Shown here: positions 1 to 7,602 of the stretch, piece by piece
Position numbering within the stretch: position 1 is the stretch's first letter
Layout: the number at the start of each line of letters is the position of its first letter
From: Kluyvera ascorbata ATCC 33433
GTDB taxonomy: Bacteria; Pseudomonadota; Gammaproteobacteria; Enterobacterales; Enterobacteriaceae
Length of the DNA: 38,190 bases
Assembly (NCBI RefSeq): GCF_000735365.1
Contig: NZ_JMPL01000032.1
Coordinates: forward strand, 1 to 38,190
Reading direction: 5' to 3'
Position numbers and translations under genes: made by a program
Notes under the pieces: generated by a model
Told to the model about the DNA's origin: nothing
Seen by the model: the letters and a program-made list of their open reading frames with translations, nothing else
The model's database searches: none

Positions 1-1742
1 ACCACGCGCGCCTTCACGCCTTCAGCGGTCAGTTTTTCGTACGCGGCTACCGCCAGCTCAACTTCGGAACCGGTCGCAATCAGGATGATTTGCGGCTGAC
101 CATCGCTGTCTTTCAGCACGTAACCACCACGGGCCACGTTCGCCAGCTGCGCTTCGGTACGTTCCTGCTGCGCCAGGTTCTGACGGGAGAGGATCAGCGC
201 GGTCGGGCCGTCGTGACGCTCTACGCCGTATTTCCACGCAATCGCGGATTCAACCTGGTCACATGGGCGCCAGGTGCTCATGTTCGGGGTCACGCGCAGG
301 GACGCAATCTGCTCTACCGGCTGGTGAGTCGGGCCATCTTCGCCCAGACCGATGGAGTCGTGGGTGTAGACCATTACCTGACGTTTCTTCATCAGCGCGG
401 CCATACGTACCGCGTTACGGGCATATTCCACGAACATCAGGAAGGTAGAGGTGTACGGCAGGAAACCACCGTGCAGCGAGATACCGTTGGCAATCGCGGT
501 CATACCGAATTCACGCACGCCGTAATGGATGTAGTTACCCGCGGTGTCTTCGTTAATCGCTTTAGAGCCGGACCAGATGGTCAGGTTAGACGGTGCCAGG
601 TCAGCGGAGCCGCCGAGGAATTCCGGCAGCAGAGGGCCAAAGGCTTCGATGGCATTCTGGGACGCTTTACGGCTGGCGATTTTCGCCGGGTTAGCCTGCA
701 GCTTCGCGATGAATTCGTTCGCTTTCGCGTCGAAATCAGACGGCATGTCACCTTTCATACGACGGGTGAACTCTGCTGCTTCCTGTGGGAAGGCTTTCGC
801 GTAAGCGGCAAACTTGTCGTTCCAGGCGGCTTCTTTCGCCTGGCCTGCAGCTTTCGCATCCCACTGCGCGTAGATGTCAGCCGGGATTTCAAACGGACCG
901 TATTTCCAGCCCAGTTTTTCGCGGGTCAGCGCCACTTCGGCTTCGCCCAGCGGTGCGCCGTGGGAGTCGTGAGTACCCGCTTTGTTTGGTGAACCGAAAC
1001 CGATAACGGTTTTGCACATCAGCAGGGATGGCTTGTCGGTGACTTTACGCGCTTCTTCTACTGCGCGTTTAATCGCTTCTGGATCGTGGCCATCGATGCC
1101 GCGGATCACGTGCCAGTGGTAGGCTTCGAAACGCTTAGCGGTGTCATCGGTGAACCAGCCTTCAACGTGGCCGTCGATGGAGATGCCGTTGTCATCGTAG
1201 AACGCAATCAGTTTGCCCAGTTTCAGGGTACCGGCCAGGGAGCACACTTCGTGAGAAATGCCTTCCATCATGCAGCCGTCGCCCATGAACGCATAGGTGA
1301 AGTGGTCAACGATGTCGTGACCAGGACGGTTGAACTGCGCCGCCAGCGTTTTTTCTGCGATAGCCATACCGACAGCGTTCGCGATGCCCTGACCCAGTGG
1401 GCCAGTGGTGGTTTCAACACCTGCGGTGTAACCCACTTCCGGGTGACCTGGGGTTTTGGAGTGCAGCTGACGGAAGTTCTTCAGTTCTTCCATCGGCAGG
1501 TCGTAGCCGGTGAGGTGCAGCAGGCTGTAAATCAGCATGGAGCCGTGACCGTTAGACAGCACAAAGCGGTCACGGTCAGCCCAGGACGGGTTCTGCGGGT
1601 TATGGTTCAGAAAATCACGCCACAGGACTTCGGCAATGTCAGCCATACCCATAGGGGCACCCGGGTGACCGGAATTCGATTTTTGTACGCCATCAACAGA
1701 AAGCATGCGCAAAGCATTCGCAAGCGTGCGACGAGTTATCAT
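1..1742 (-). CDS. tkt: Transketolase, TktA-like (3' end outside window)
   Basis: Thiamine-diphosphate enzyme of the non-oxidative pentose phosphate pathway, moving two-carbon units between ketose and aldose phosphates in the cytoplasm. About 580 codons are visible; E. coli TktA has 663 residues, so the C-terminal part is cut off by the window edge. The reverse strand opens with [11 protein letters not shown], followed by [19 protein letters not shown], the ThDP motif MGDGCMMEG, the [10 protein letters not shown] loop and the REFGM segment with the catalytic Glu. Similarity to E. coli TktA looks very high, more than expected of a distant paralogue. The start at 1742 lies about 135 bp downstream of the epimerase gene in the same direction, so it is probably the last gene of the PTS operon, possibly uncoupled by the hairpin at 1801-1841. 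Whether this is the cell's main transketolase or a second copy cannot be decided here. Confidence 0.95.
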   Translation of the reverse strand, partial: MITRRTLANALRMLSVDGVQKSNSGHPGAPMGMADIAEVLWRDFLNHNPQNPSWADRDRFVLSNGHGSMLIYSLLHLTGYDLPMEELKNFRQLHSKTPGHPEVGYTAGVETTTGPLGQGIANAVGMAIAEKTLAAQFNRPGHDIVDHFTYAFMGDGCMMEGISHEVCSLAGTLKLGKLIAFYDDNGISIDGHVEGWFTDDTAKRFEAYHWHVIRGIDGHDPEAIKRAVEEARKVTDKPSLLMCKTVIGFGSPNKAGTHDSHGAPLGEAEVALTREKLGWKYGPFEIPADIYAQWDAKAAGQAKEAAWNDKFAAYAKAFPQEAAEFTRRMKGDMPSDFDAKANEFIAKLQANPAKIASRKASQNAIEAFGPLLPEFLGGSADLAPSNLTIWSGSKAINEDTAGNYIHYGVREFGMTAIANGISLHGGFLPYTSTFLMFVEYARNAVRMAALMKKRQVMVYTHDSIGLGEDGPTHQPVEQIASLRVTPNMSTWRPCDQVESAIAWKYGVERHDGPTALILSRQNLAQQERTEAQLANVARGGYVLKDSDGQPQIILIATGSEVELAVAAYEKLTAEGVKARV

Positions 1743-1800
1743 GAGGGGAACTCCAGAGAGAAAGAGGTTACAGCGCCCTCAACCGTAATAATCAGGCGGG

Positions 1801-1841
1801 TGCGCAAAGAGACGGGACCGGTTAAATAGACTCTTTGCGCA
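1801..1841. repeat. Perfect 11-bp inverted repeat in the epimerase-transketolase gap
   Basis: TGCGCAAAGAG at 1801-1811 is exactly mirrored by CTCTTTGCGCA at 1831-1841, with a 19-nt loop containing ACCGGT. It lies in the 135-bp gap between two co-directional genes. No T-run follows it in the direction of transcription, so it is not a simple intrinsic terminator. An mRNA processing/stability hairpin, an attenuator or a protein-binding dyad are possible. Confidence 0.6.
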
Positions 1842-1877
1842 TCGCTAATGCTCAATACGGCTGAGCGCGCTGCAATT

Positions 1878-2555
1878 TTAGGCAGCGACTTCGCGCTGGT
1901 AGATATCCATCATTTTATCCCAGGCATCGCTGACGTTTTCCGCGAGCGAGAACAGGCCTGAAGTGCCGACGATGAACACATCGACCCCGGACTGGGAAAT
2001 GACGTTGAAGGTTTTTTCGTTGCAGGAGCCGTCAATCTCGGTCAGGTAGTGGTACCCATTCGCTTCACGCATCGCAATCAGCTGTTTGATTTTGTTGAGC
2101 GATTCCGGGATAAACTTCTGCCCCGCGTAGCCTGGGTCAACCGACATCACCGTCACTTTATCCAGCAGATGCGCGTACTCTTTGATGGCGTCCGCCGGGG
2201 TTGCCGGGTTCAGCACCACGCCGCAGCGACGACCGGCATCTTTAATCTGGTTTAGCAGACGGAAGATTTTGTTATTCGCTGTCTCCGGGTGGAAACTAAT
2301 GATGTCGGCACCGGCATCAATACACATCGGAATAATGTCTTCCGGATGGTTAACCATCAGATGCACGTCAATCGGCACGTCGGTTATCTTTTTCAGGTTT
2401 TCGATAAAGAACGGCGACAGCGTAATATTCTTCACGTAGCTACCGTCCATAATATCGACGTGGTAGAAGTCTGCCCGGCCGTTCATGGCCGTGATTTGCT
2501 CCCTGAACTGTGTTAAATCCATACACATCAACGAAGGCGAAAATTTAGCCGCCAT
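1878..2555 (-). CDS. Ketose-phosphate 3-epimerase (AlsE/Rpe family)
   Basis: A 225-residue TIM-barrel epimerase that inverts C3 of a ketose phosphate, for example D-allulose 6-phosphate to fructose 6-phosphate (AlsE) or ribulose 5-phosphate to xylulose 5-phosphate (Rpe). Family motifs are present: SPSLMCMDL near the start, HVDIMDG, HLMV, SVDPGYAGQ and IDGSCN, with the metal-binding His and Asp residues in place. The SLMCMDL start and DGSCN segment look closer to AlsE than to housekeeping Rpe. It starts 21 bp after the PTS EIIC gene and precedes the transketolase, so its product probably feeds the pentose phosphate pathway or glycolysis. The exact sugar is unknown. Confidence 0.88.
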   Translation of the reverse strand: MAAKFSPSLMCMDLTQFREQITAMNGRADFYHVDIMDGSYVKNITLSPFFIENLKKITDVPIDVHLMVNHPEDIIPMCIDAGADIISFHPETANNKIFRLLNQIKDAGRRCGVVLNPATPADAIKEYAHLLDKVTVMSVDPGYAGQKFIPESLNKIKQLIAMREANGYHYLTEIDGSCNEKTFNVISQSGVDVFIVGTSGLFSLAENVSDAWDKMMDIYQREVAA

Positions 2556-2576
2556 ACCTCACCTCACAAGAATCAA

Positions 2577-3839
2577 TTAGTTAAAGAGCGCCACGACGTG
2601 CCCAAGAATAATGCCCACCACGCCGAAGTCCGCATCGCCAAAGGTGGTGGATGCAAAGCCCAAATCACCCATCAGCGGCAGTAAAATGGCCGGTAAGAAC
2701 GAAATCAACAGACCCTGAGCGAAGGCCCCGATAATTGCCCCGCGTCGACCGCCGCAGATGTTGCCGTAAACGCCCGCCGTTGCGCCGCAGAAGAAGTGCG
2801 GTACCAGACCTGGAACGATGACGCTTAAGCCAAACAGTGGGCACAGGAACATGCTCACCAGACCTGCGGCAAAGCTCGACAGGAAGCCGACAATCACGGC
2901 GTTTGGTGCGAACGGGAAGACCGTTGGACAGTCCAGCGCCGGTTTAGCGTCTTTCACCAGTTTGTCAGCGATACCTTTAAAGGCAGGGACGATTTCGGCA
3001 ATAATCATGCGTACGCCCGCCAGGATAATCCACACGCCGGCAGCAAAGGTCAGCGACTGAATAATGGCGAAGATAATGAAGTTCTGGCCGCCGCTAACGC
3101 TGGTTTCAACGAACGTTTTACCGGCCACCAGCACCAGAATCACGAACAGAATCATCATCGTCAGTGAGATAGCAACCGACGAGTCACGCAGGAAGTTCAG
3201 CGACTTCGGAACCTTCAGCTCTTCAATCGACGGGCTGCCCTTACCAACAACCTTCCCCACCCACGCTGACAGCAGATAGCCGGTTGAGCCAAAATGGCCC
3301 AGCGCGAGGTCATCGGTGCCGGTGATTTTACGGGTGAACGGCTGCAGAATGGCCGGAGAGACCACCATCATGATGCCGAGGATCACCGCGCCAACCAGCA
3401 CGACCCAGAACGGCGACAAGCCGCCGACGGAGAGAATAACGGCCAGCATCGCCGACATATAAAGCGTGTGGTGCCCGGTCAGGAAGATGTACTTCAGCGG
3501 CGTAATACGGGCGAGAACGATGTTAAACAGCATCCCCAGCACCATGATCATCGCCGTCGCAGTACCGTAGTTTTTCTGCGCCAACGCCGCCATGGCGTCA
3601 GTATTTGGCACCACGCCCTGAATATGGAACGAATACTCAAACAGCTGGCTAAAGGTGGTTAAAGTAGTAGCGATAATCGCCGCACCGGATGTTAATATCA
3701 CAAAACCCATAATTGTTTTGAGGGTTCCGGAAATAACATCGGAAAATGCTTTCTTCTGCAAGAATAAGCCAATCAGGGAAAACAGACCTACCAGAATTGC
3801 TGGCGTACCCAACACATCATGAATAATAAACTGCAGCAT
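2577..3839 (-). CDS. PTS EIIC permease, ascorbate/UlaA (SgaT) type
   Basis: A 420-residue polytopic membrane protein, hydrophobic along nearly its whole length with about ten predicted membrane segments. It starts MLQFIIHDVLGTPAILVGL, as UlaA/SgaT-family permeases do, and contains ITPLKYIFLTGHHTLYMSA, typical of that family. It forms the translocation channel that couples sugar uptake to phosphorylation by the EIIB and EIIA encoded just upstream. The EIIB gene ends 31 bp before it and the epimerase gene begins 21 bp after it. Relatives carry L-ascorbate, but none of the ascorbate enzymes (UlaD, UlaE, UlaF, UlaG) is present, so a different substrate is likely. Confidence 0.9.
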   Translation of the reverse strand: MLQFIIHDVLGTPAILVGLFSLIGLFLQKKAFSDVISGTLKTIMGFVILTSGAAIIATTLTTFSQLFEYSFHIQGVVPNTDAMAALAQKNYGTATAMIMVLGMLFNIVLARITPLKYIFLTGHHTLYMSAMLAVILSVGGLSPFWVVLVGAVILGIMMVVSPAILQPFTRKITGTDDLALGHFGSTGYLLSAWVGKVVGKGSPSIEELKVPKSLNFLRDSSVAISLTMMILFVILVLVAGKTFVETSVSGGQNFIIFAIIQSLTFAAGVWIILAGVRMIIAEIVPAFKGIADKLVKDAKPALDCPTVFPFAPNAVIVGFLSSFAAGLVSMFLCPLFGLSVIVPGLVPHFFCGATAGVYGNICGGRRGAIIGAFAQGLLISFLPAILLPLMGDLGFASTTFGDADFGVVGIILGHVVALFN

Positions 3840-3870
3840 AGAATAGCTCCGTAGGGCCGCAAATAATTAA

Positions 3871-4137
3871 TCAGATATTCTCAGAGAGAATTTCTTTAAT
3901 TTTATTATTGTCCAGCAGATTAGACAGTCCAAAAACCTTTGCGGAATGGCTGGACAGATGTTCAGCAATATCTTTCGCGCTAAGGATAATGTCGGCAGTT
4001 TCGCTTTTCGCCGACGTGAGGTCAGTATGAGAAACCTCTGCGTCTTTATTCAACTCTTTGAGGATTTTTTTAACGTTCATTTCAACAATGAAGCTGCTGC
4101 CTAAACCATTACCGCAAACAATCAGAACCTTTTTCAT
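3871..4137 (-). CDS. PTS EIIB component, UlaB/SgcB-like
   Basis: An 88-residue cytoplasmic phosphocarrier that receives phosphate from EIIA and passes it to the sugar bound by EIIC. The N-terminus MKKVLIVCGNGLGSSF carries the phosphorylated cysteine at residue 8 in the CGNGxGSS loop of the lactose/ascorbate-type EIIB fold. Length matches free-standing EIIB proteins. It starts 10 bp after the EIIA gene, so the two are probably translated from one message. Confidence 0.9.
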   Translation of the reverse strand: MKKVLIVCGNGLGSSFIVEMNVKKILKELNKDAEVSHTDLTSAKSETADIILSAKDIAEHLSSHSAKVFGLSNLLDNNKIKEILSENI

Positions 4138-4147
4138 CTTAACCTCA

Positions 4148-4588
4148 CTATCCGTTGATAACGCTTTGAATTGCTTCCATTGATGACGCTTCCAGCAGCG
4201 CTGCTAGCCGTTCATCATCACTAAAAATTTCTGCCAGTGCCGTGATCATATTGATGTGTTCTTCTCCTGAAAGCGCACACAGCATAATCACAACATAGAT
4301 AGGATCATTCTCATCGGCATCAAAAGAGACACCTTGTTTAATATGTAAAAGCGACAAACCATTTTTAATCGCCCCCTGCTCTGGACGGGCGTGTGGCATT
4401 GCCAGACCGGGCGCTAAGACATAATAAGGGCCGAGCTCCTGATGGCTGTTAAAAATCGCGATAATATAATCTTCAGTGATCGCACCTTTCGCCAACAAAG
4501 GTTGTGCCGACAACGTAATAGCCTGTTTCCAGTCGTTTACCGAATCCACTATCTGGATATTTTCCGCAGGTAGCCAGGTCGTAATCAT
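4148..4588 (-). CDS. PTS EIIA component, mannitol/fructose type
   Basis: A 146-residue cytoplasmic EIIA of the PTS_EIIA_2 fold that takes phosphate from HPr. The phosphorylation site is His66 in LAPGLAMPHARPE, the conserved MPHAR motif. It is the first gene of the leftward operon. The ATG at 4586-4588 has only a weak G-rich ribosome-binding site (CGGGG). A promoter with a CRP-like site lies immediately upstream. Confidence 0.9.
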   Translation of the reverse strand: MITTWLPAENIQIVDSVNDWKQAITLSAQPLLAKGAITEDYIIAIFNSHQELGPYYVLAPGLAMPHARPEQGAIKNGLSLLHIKQGVSFDADENDPIYVVIMLCALSGEEHINMITALAEIFSDDERLAALLEASSMEAIQSVING

Positions 4589-4611
4589 AAATACCCCGAG
4601 AGCGTTGAAAG

Positions 4612-4662
4612 TGGGCCTACTATAGTGGAATGCCTTCGCGGCTTACCGTGATCCACATCGCA
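4612..4662 (-). promoter_or_regulatory. Candidate CRP-dependent promoter of the PTS operon
   Basis: On the minus strand a TATAGT -10 hexamer lies at 4624-4619, placing a start near 4612. A CRP-like dyad (CGTGA-N6-TCGCA, 4/5 in each half) spans 4647-4662, centred about 42 bp upstream of that start, the class II activator position. No good -35 hexamer is visible, which fits activator dependence. Motif-based only. Confidence 0.5.
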
Positions 4663-4664
4663 AA

Positions 4665-4711
4665 GTTAGCGCTAACACGATAACAATGTTAAAATTCTTG
4701 TTAACGCTAAC
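4665..4711. promoter_or_regulatory. Paired LacI-family operators
   Basis: GTTAGCGCTAAC at 4665-4676 is a perfect 12-bp palindrome with the central CG typical of LacI/GalR operators. GTTAACGCTAAC at 4700-4711 differs by one base; the centres are 35 bp apart. Between them is a smaller dyad, TAACA-A-TGTTA (4681-4691). They lie in the divergent region between the PTS operon and the LacI-type regulator gene, the expected place for its binding sites. Confidence 0.7.
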
Positions 4712-4773
4712 TTTATTACTCATACTTATCATTACTTTGCAGTTGGGCAATGCGCAAAACGCTAAACATCTAT

Positions 4774-4779
4774 TACAAT
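4774..4779 (+). promoter_or_regulatory. Candidate -10 element for the LacI-type regulator gene
   Basis: TACAAT lies 31 bp before the GTG start and differs from the consensus at one base. The matching -35 is poor (TGCGCA at 17-bp spacing). The operator at 4700-4711 lies upstream of it, so autoregulation is possible but not proved. Confidence 0.3.
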
Positions 4780-4810
4780 GGGTGCCCAGACAAGCTGAAG
4801 GAGGACATCA

Positions 4811-5860
4811 GTGCAGACGCTACAAACGGATGACGGTGCGAGAGAAAAACGCAGAAAAAACACCGGTAAGATTACCCTTGCCGAAGTGGCAAAACTGGTC
4901 GGTGTTAGCACGATGACCGTTTCGCGTGCGTTACGAATGCCTGAAAAAGTAAACCCAGAGCTGCGCACCCGCATTGAAGCCGCAGTGAGCGAATTAGGCT
5001 ATGTGCCAAACTTGCAGGCGCGTAACCTCGCCTCTGCCGACTCCAGCCTGGTCATGGGCGTCGTACCCACCTTCTCTTCTCCCGGTTTTCTTGCCGTCTC
5101 CGAAACGCTGCAGACCGTACTGTCTACACAGGGCTTCAGCATGATGTTTATTGAGTCAGGACAGGGTGGCCAGAGCGAAGAAAAAGCGTTTGCGCAGATG
5201 CTCGCCTATAACCCGGCGGCGATTGTCCAGTTCAATATTGATAACATCAGTAGCTGTTCGCAGATGCTTATTAATACCGGCGTGCCGGTGGTTGAAATTG
5301 GCGCGATTAACCGCGATGCCAGTTGGGTTAGCATCGGCGTTGACTACGCCGCGGCCATTAAAAAGCTGGTAACTTCGCTTGCGAAAAGTGGCTATAAAAA
5401 TATTGGCCTGCTCTGTACCGCGTCCAATAACATTATGTTCCGCCAGGTGCTGAGCGGCTGGAACAGCGCCATGCTCTCAATTAACCACTCCCCGCACCGC
5501 GTGGTGACGTCGCACCTGCCACCAGGCATTACGACAGGTTTAAACCTGCTGGGCGATATTCGTATCACCTGGCCGGAACTGGATGCGCTGATTTGTACGT
5601 CTGATGAAATTGCCTGTGGCTGCATTATGGCCTGCCACGGTGCGGGCGTAAAAGTACCCGATACGCTGGCCGTAGCAAGTCTGAGCGGCGGCACGCTGGC
5701 AGCCGTATGCTCACCTGCGCTCACTGCAGTTGAGTTCCCATGGAGTGAAACCGGGACGCTGGCCGGGCAGACGCTGCTCGATTTACTGGCGGGCAATCCG
5801 CCGGAAAAAACCATTGAGCTGCCTTCAACGTTACAGCTACGGGCCAGTACGAAGCGCTAG
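4811..5860 (+). CDS. LacI/GalR-family transcriptional regulator
   Basis: A 349-residue DNA-binding repressor-type protein. The N-terminal helix-turn-helix and hinge (about residues 20-70) read ITLAEVAKLVGVSTMTVSRAL and ELGYVPNLQARNLAS; a periplasmic-binding-protein-like sensor domain follows to the C-terminus. The layout resembles GntR-type LacI proteins. The GTG start at 4811 is chosen because AAGGAGG sits 6 nt before it and the HTH follows at the usual distance. It is divergent from the PTS-epimerase-transketolase operon and is the obvious candidate to bind the two palindromes between them. The effector is probably the sugar or its phosphate; this is inference. Confidence 0.92.
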   Translation: MQTLQTDDGAREKRRKNTGKITLAEVAKLVGVSTMTVSRALRMPEKVNPELRTRIEAAVSELGYVPNLQARNLASADSSLVMGVVPTFSSPGFLAVSETLQTVLSTQGFSMMFIESGQGGQSEEKAFAQMLAYNPAAIVQFNIDNISSCSQMLINTGVPVVEIGAINRDASWVSIGVDYAAAIKKLVTSLAKSGYKNIGLLCTASNNIMFRQVLSGWNSAMLSINHSPHRVVTSHLPPGITTGLNLLGDIRITWPELDALICTSDEIACGCIMACHGAGVKVPDTLAVASLSGGTLAAVCSPALTAVEFPWSETGTLAGQTLLDLLAGNPPEKTIELPSTLQLRASTKR

Positions 5861-6097
5861 CGCTCCCCATCCCCAAGATAGGCCAGCGTATAAGATTGAT
5901 ACTCGCTGGCCTGGACTCTCCCCTCTACGTCGTCGGTTCACCGTTCTCACTGCGCAATCCCATCGTTTCTATCACGGCATCTGCACAGTAACGCGAAAGC
6001 CACCGCCGCCACCTCCGCGCAGAACTATACTCCTTGCTGGCAGGAGCATCTGCCCGGTAGATGTTCATCGTTTCGACACGAGCATGAGGGTGTATTG

Positions 6098-6811
6098 ATG
6101 ACGACATTTCACAACAAATCCGTACTGGTTCTTGGTGGGAGCCGCGGTATCGGCGCGGCCATTGTCCGACGATTTTGCGCCGATGGCGCATCGGTAGTGT
6201 TCAGCTACGCCGGCTCGCGAGAAGCAGCAGAACAGCTAGCAACAGAAACGGGCAGTACCGCAGTCCAGGCAGACAGCGCCGACCGTGATGCCGTCATCAA
6301 ACTTGTTCACGACTGCGGGCCGCTGGATATTCTGGTGATTAACGCCGGGATCATTCTCTTCGGCGATGCGCTGGAACAGAACAGCGACGAGGTCGACCGT
6401 CTGTTTCGCATCAACATTCATGCGCCCTACCATGCTGCCGTGGAAGCCGCGCGTAGCATGCCCGAAGGGGGGCGCATCATCGTCATCGGTTCAGTAAACG
6501 GCGATCGCATGCCCCTTCCTGGCCTCGCCGCCTATGCCGTCAGTAAATCCGCTTTACAGGGACTGGCACGCGGCCTGGCGCGCGATTTCGGTCCGCTGGG
6601 GATAACCGTGAATGTCATCCAGCCGGGGCCGATTGATACAGATGCCAACCCGGAAGACGGCCCGCTGAAAGAGGTGATGCACAGCTTTATGGCAATTAAA
6701 CGACACGGCCGACCGGAGGAGGTCGCCGCCATGGCCGCCTGGCTTGCGGGTCCGGAGGCCTCTTTTGTGACCGGCGCCATGCACACCATCGACGGCGGAT
6801 TCGGCGCCTGA
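6098..6811 (+). CDS. bdcA: BdcA-like short-chain dehydrogenase/reductase
   Basis: A 237-residue classical SDR. It has the cofactor motif GGSRGIG (residues 13-19), NAG (82-84), Ser132, and the catalytic YxxxK pair Tyr146/Lys150. Near-identical stretches to E. coli BdcA (YjgI) include FGPLGITVNVIQPGPIDTDA and the end FVTGAMHTIDGGFGA. BdcA is described as a c-di-GMP-binding biofilm-dispersal protein with an NADPH-reductase fold. I chose the ATG at 6098 over an in-frame TTG three bases upstream because GAGGG lies 7 nt before it. In E. coli a TetR-type gene, bdcR, lies beside it; none is found here. Confidence 0.85.
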   Translation: MTTFHNKSVLVLGGSRGIGAAIVRRFCADGASVVFSYAGSREAAEQLATETGSTAVQADSADRDAVIKLVHDCGPLDILVINAGIILFGDALEQNSDEVDRLFRINIHAPYHAAVEAARSMPEGGRIIVIGSVNGDRMPLPGLAAYAVSKSALQGLARGLARDFGPLGITVNVIQPGPIDTDANPEDGPLKEVMHSFMAIKRHGRPEEVAAMAAWLAGPEASFVTGAMHTIDGGFGA

Positions 6812-6851
6812 GTGAAAATGGGGCTGCTCTTTTCCGCAGCCCCCACTTCAC
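6812..6851 (+). terminator. Strong hairpin after bdcA, possible terminator
   Basis: GGGGCTGC (6820-6827) pairs with GCAGCCCC (6836-6843) over an 8-nt loop, extended by GTGAA (6812-6816) with TTCAC (6847-6851). It starts directly after the bdcA stop codon. No clear T-run follows, so efficiency is uncertain. Confidence 0.5.
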
Positions 6852-6951
6852 CATTCATCACCATATCCGTGACGCAGCGCGCGGTTTGCGGGTCGCAAAG
6901 CCACTATAGACAGGCTATATCTTAGACATATTTACTCAACGAGGATGGGTT

Positions 6952-7518
6952 ATGACAGGCAAAAAAATACTGATGCTGGTAGGTGATTACGCGGAAGATT
7001 ATGAAACGATGGTGCCCTTTCAGGCGCTGCAGATGATTGGTCATCAGGTGGATGCGGTTTGCCCGGACAAACCGAAAGGTGACTACATCATGACGGCCAT
7101 TCATGATTTTGACGGCGCTCAGACCTACAGCGAGAAACCCGGTCACCGTTTTGTGCTCAACGCCGATTTTGCCAGCGTGAACGAAGCAAATTATGATGCG
7201 CTGGTGATCCCCGGCGGACGCGCGCCAGAATATTTGCGCTTATATGAGTCGGTTATCAAGCTGGTACAGGCCTTTGATGCGGCGAACAAGCCCATTGCCG
7301 CCGTTTGCCACGGCCCGCAGCTGCTGGCAGCCGCTGGAGTTTTGAAGGGTCGAACCTGTAGCGCCTACCCGGCCTGTGCGCCTGAAGTACGGCTAAGCGG
7401 TGGAGAATTTGCACAAATCGGTATTGATGAGGCGTATGTCGATGGCAATCTGGTGACGGCGCCGGCGTGGCCTGCGCATCCGCAGTGGCTGGCGAAATTT
7501 GCCGAGCTATTGCGTTAA
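6952..7518 (+). CDS. DJ-1/PfpI family protein
   Basis: A 188-residue single-domain protein of the DJ-1/PfpI (class I glutamine amidotransferase-like) superfamily. The nucleophile elbow AVCHGPQ places the reactive Cys119 next to His120; Glu15 in GDYAEDYE aligns with the acidic residue that holds the Cys in PfpI. Family members act as stress proteins, deglycases/glyoxalases or peptidases; which applies here cannot be told from sequence. The ATG at 6952 is preceded by GAGGAT. It lies between a reductase and an aldo-keto reductase, suggesting a reactive-carbonyl or redox-stress setting (inference). Confidence 0.85.
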   Translation: MTGKKILMLVGDYAEDYETMVPFQALQMIGHQVDAVCPDKPKGDYIMTAIHDFDGAQTYSEKPGHRFVLNADFASVNEANYDALVIPGGRAPEYLRLYESVIKLVQAFDAANKPIAAVCHGPQLLAAAGVLKGRTCSAYPACAPEVRLSGGEFAQIGIDEAYVDGNLVTAPAWPAHPQWLAKFAELLR

Positions 7519-7523
7519 CCTGC

Positions 7524-7585
7524 GCCTGATGGCGCTGCACCTATCGGTCCCCTCGCCCCTCCGGGGAGAGGGTTAGGGTGAGGGG
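7524..7585. repeat. REP-like palindrome plus GC-rich inverted element
   Basis: The segment at 7524-7547 (GCCTGAT ... CTATCGG) resembles the enterobacterial REP sequence. Next to it, at 7549-7585, is a CCCTCGCCCC/GGGGAGAGGG hairpin followed by GGTTAGGGTGAGGGG. Such elements occur between convergent genes, as here (DJ-1 rightward, AKR leftward), and may act as terminators or mRNA-stabilising hairpins. Confidence 0.6.
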
Positions 7586-7602
7586 TACCGTCGACGCCAG
7601 AA

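Noticed and set aside
90-992. 300-codon plus-strand open frame
   Set aside because: It mirrors the transketolase reading frame on the minus strand and has no family features.
5853-5864. AGCGCTAGCGCT palindrome over the LacI-type gene stop codon
   Set aside because: It shares AGCGCT with the operators, but lacks the flanking GTT/AAC and lies at the gene end, so it is probably chance.
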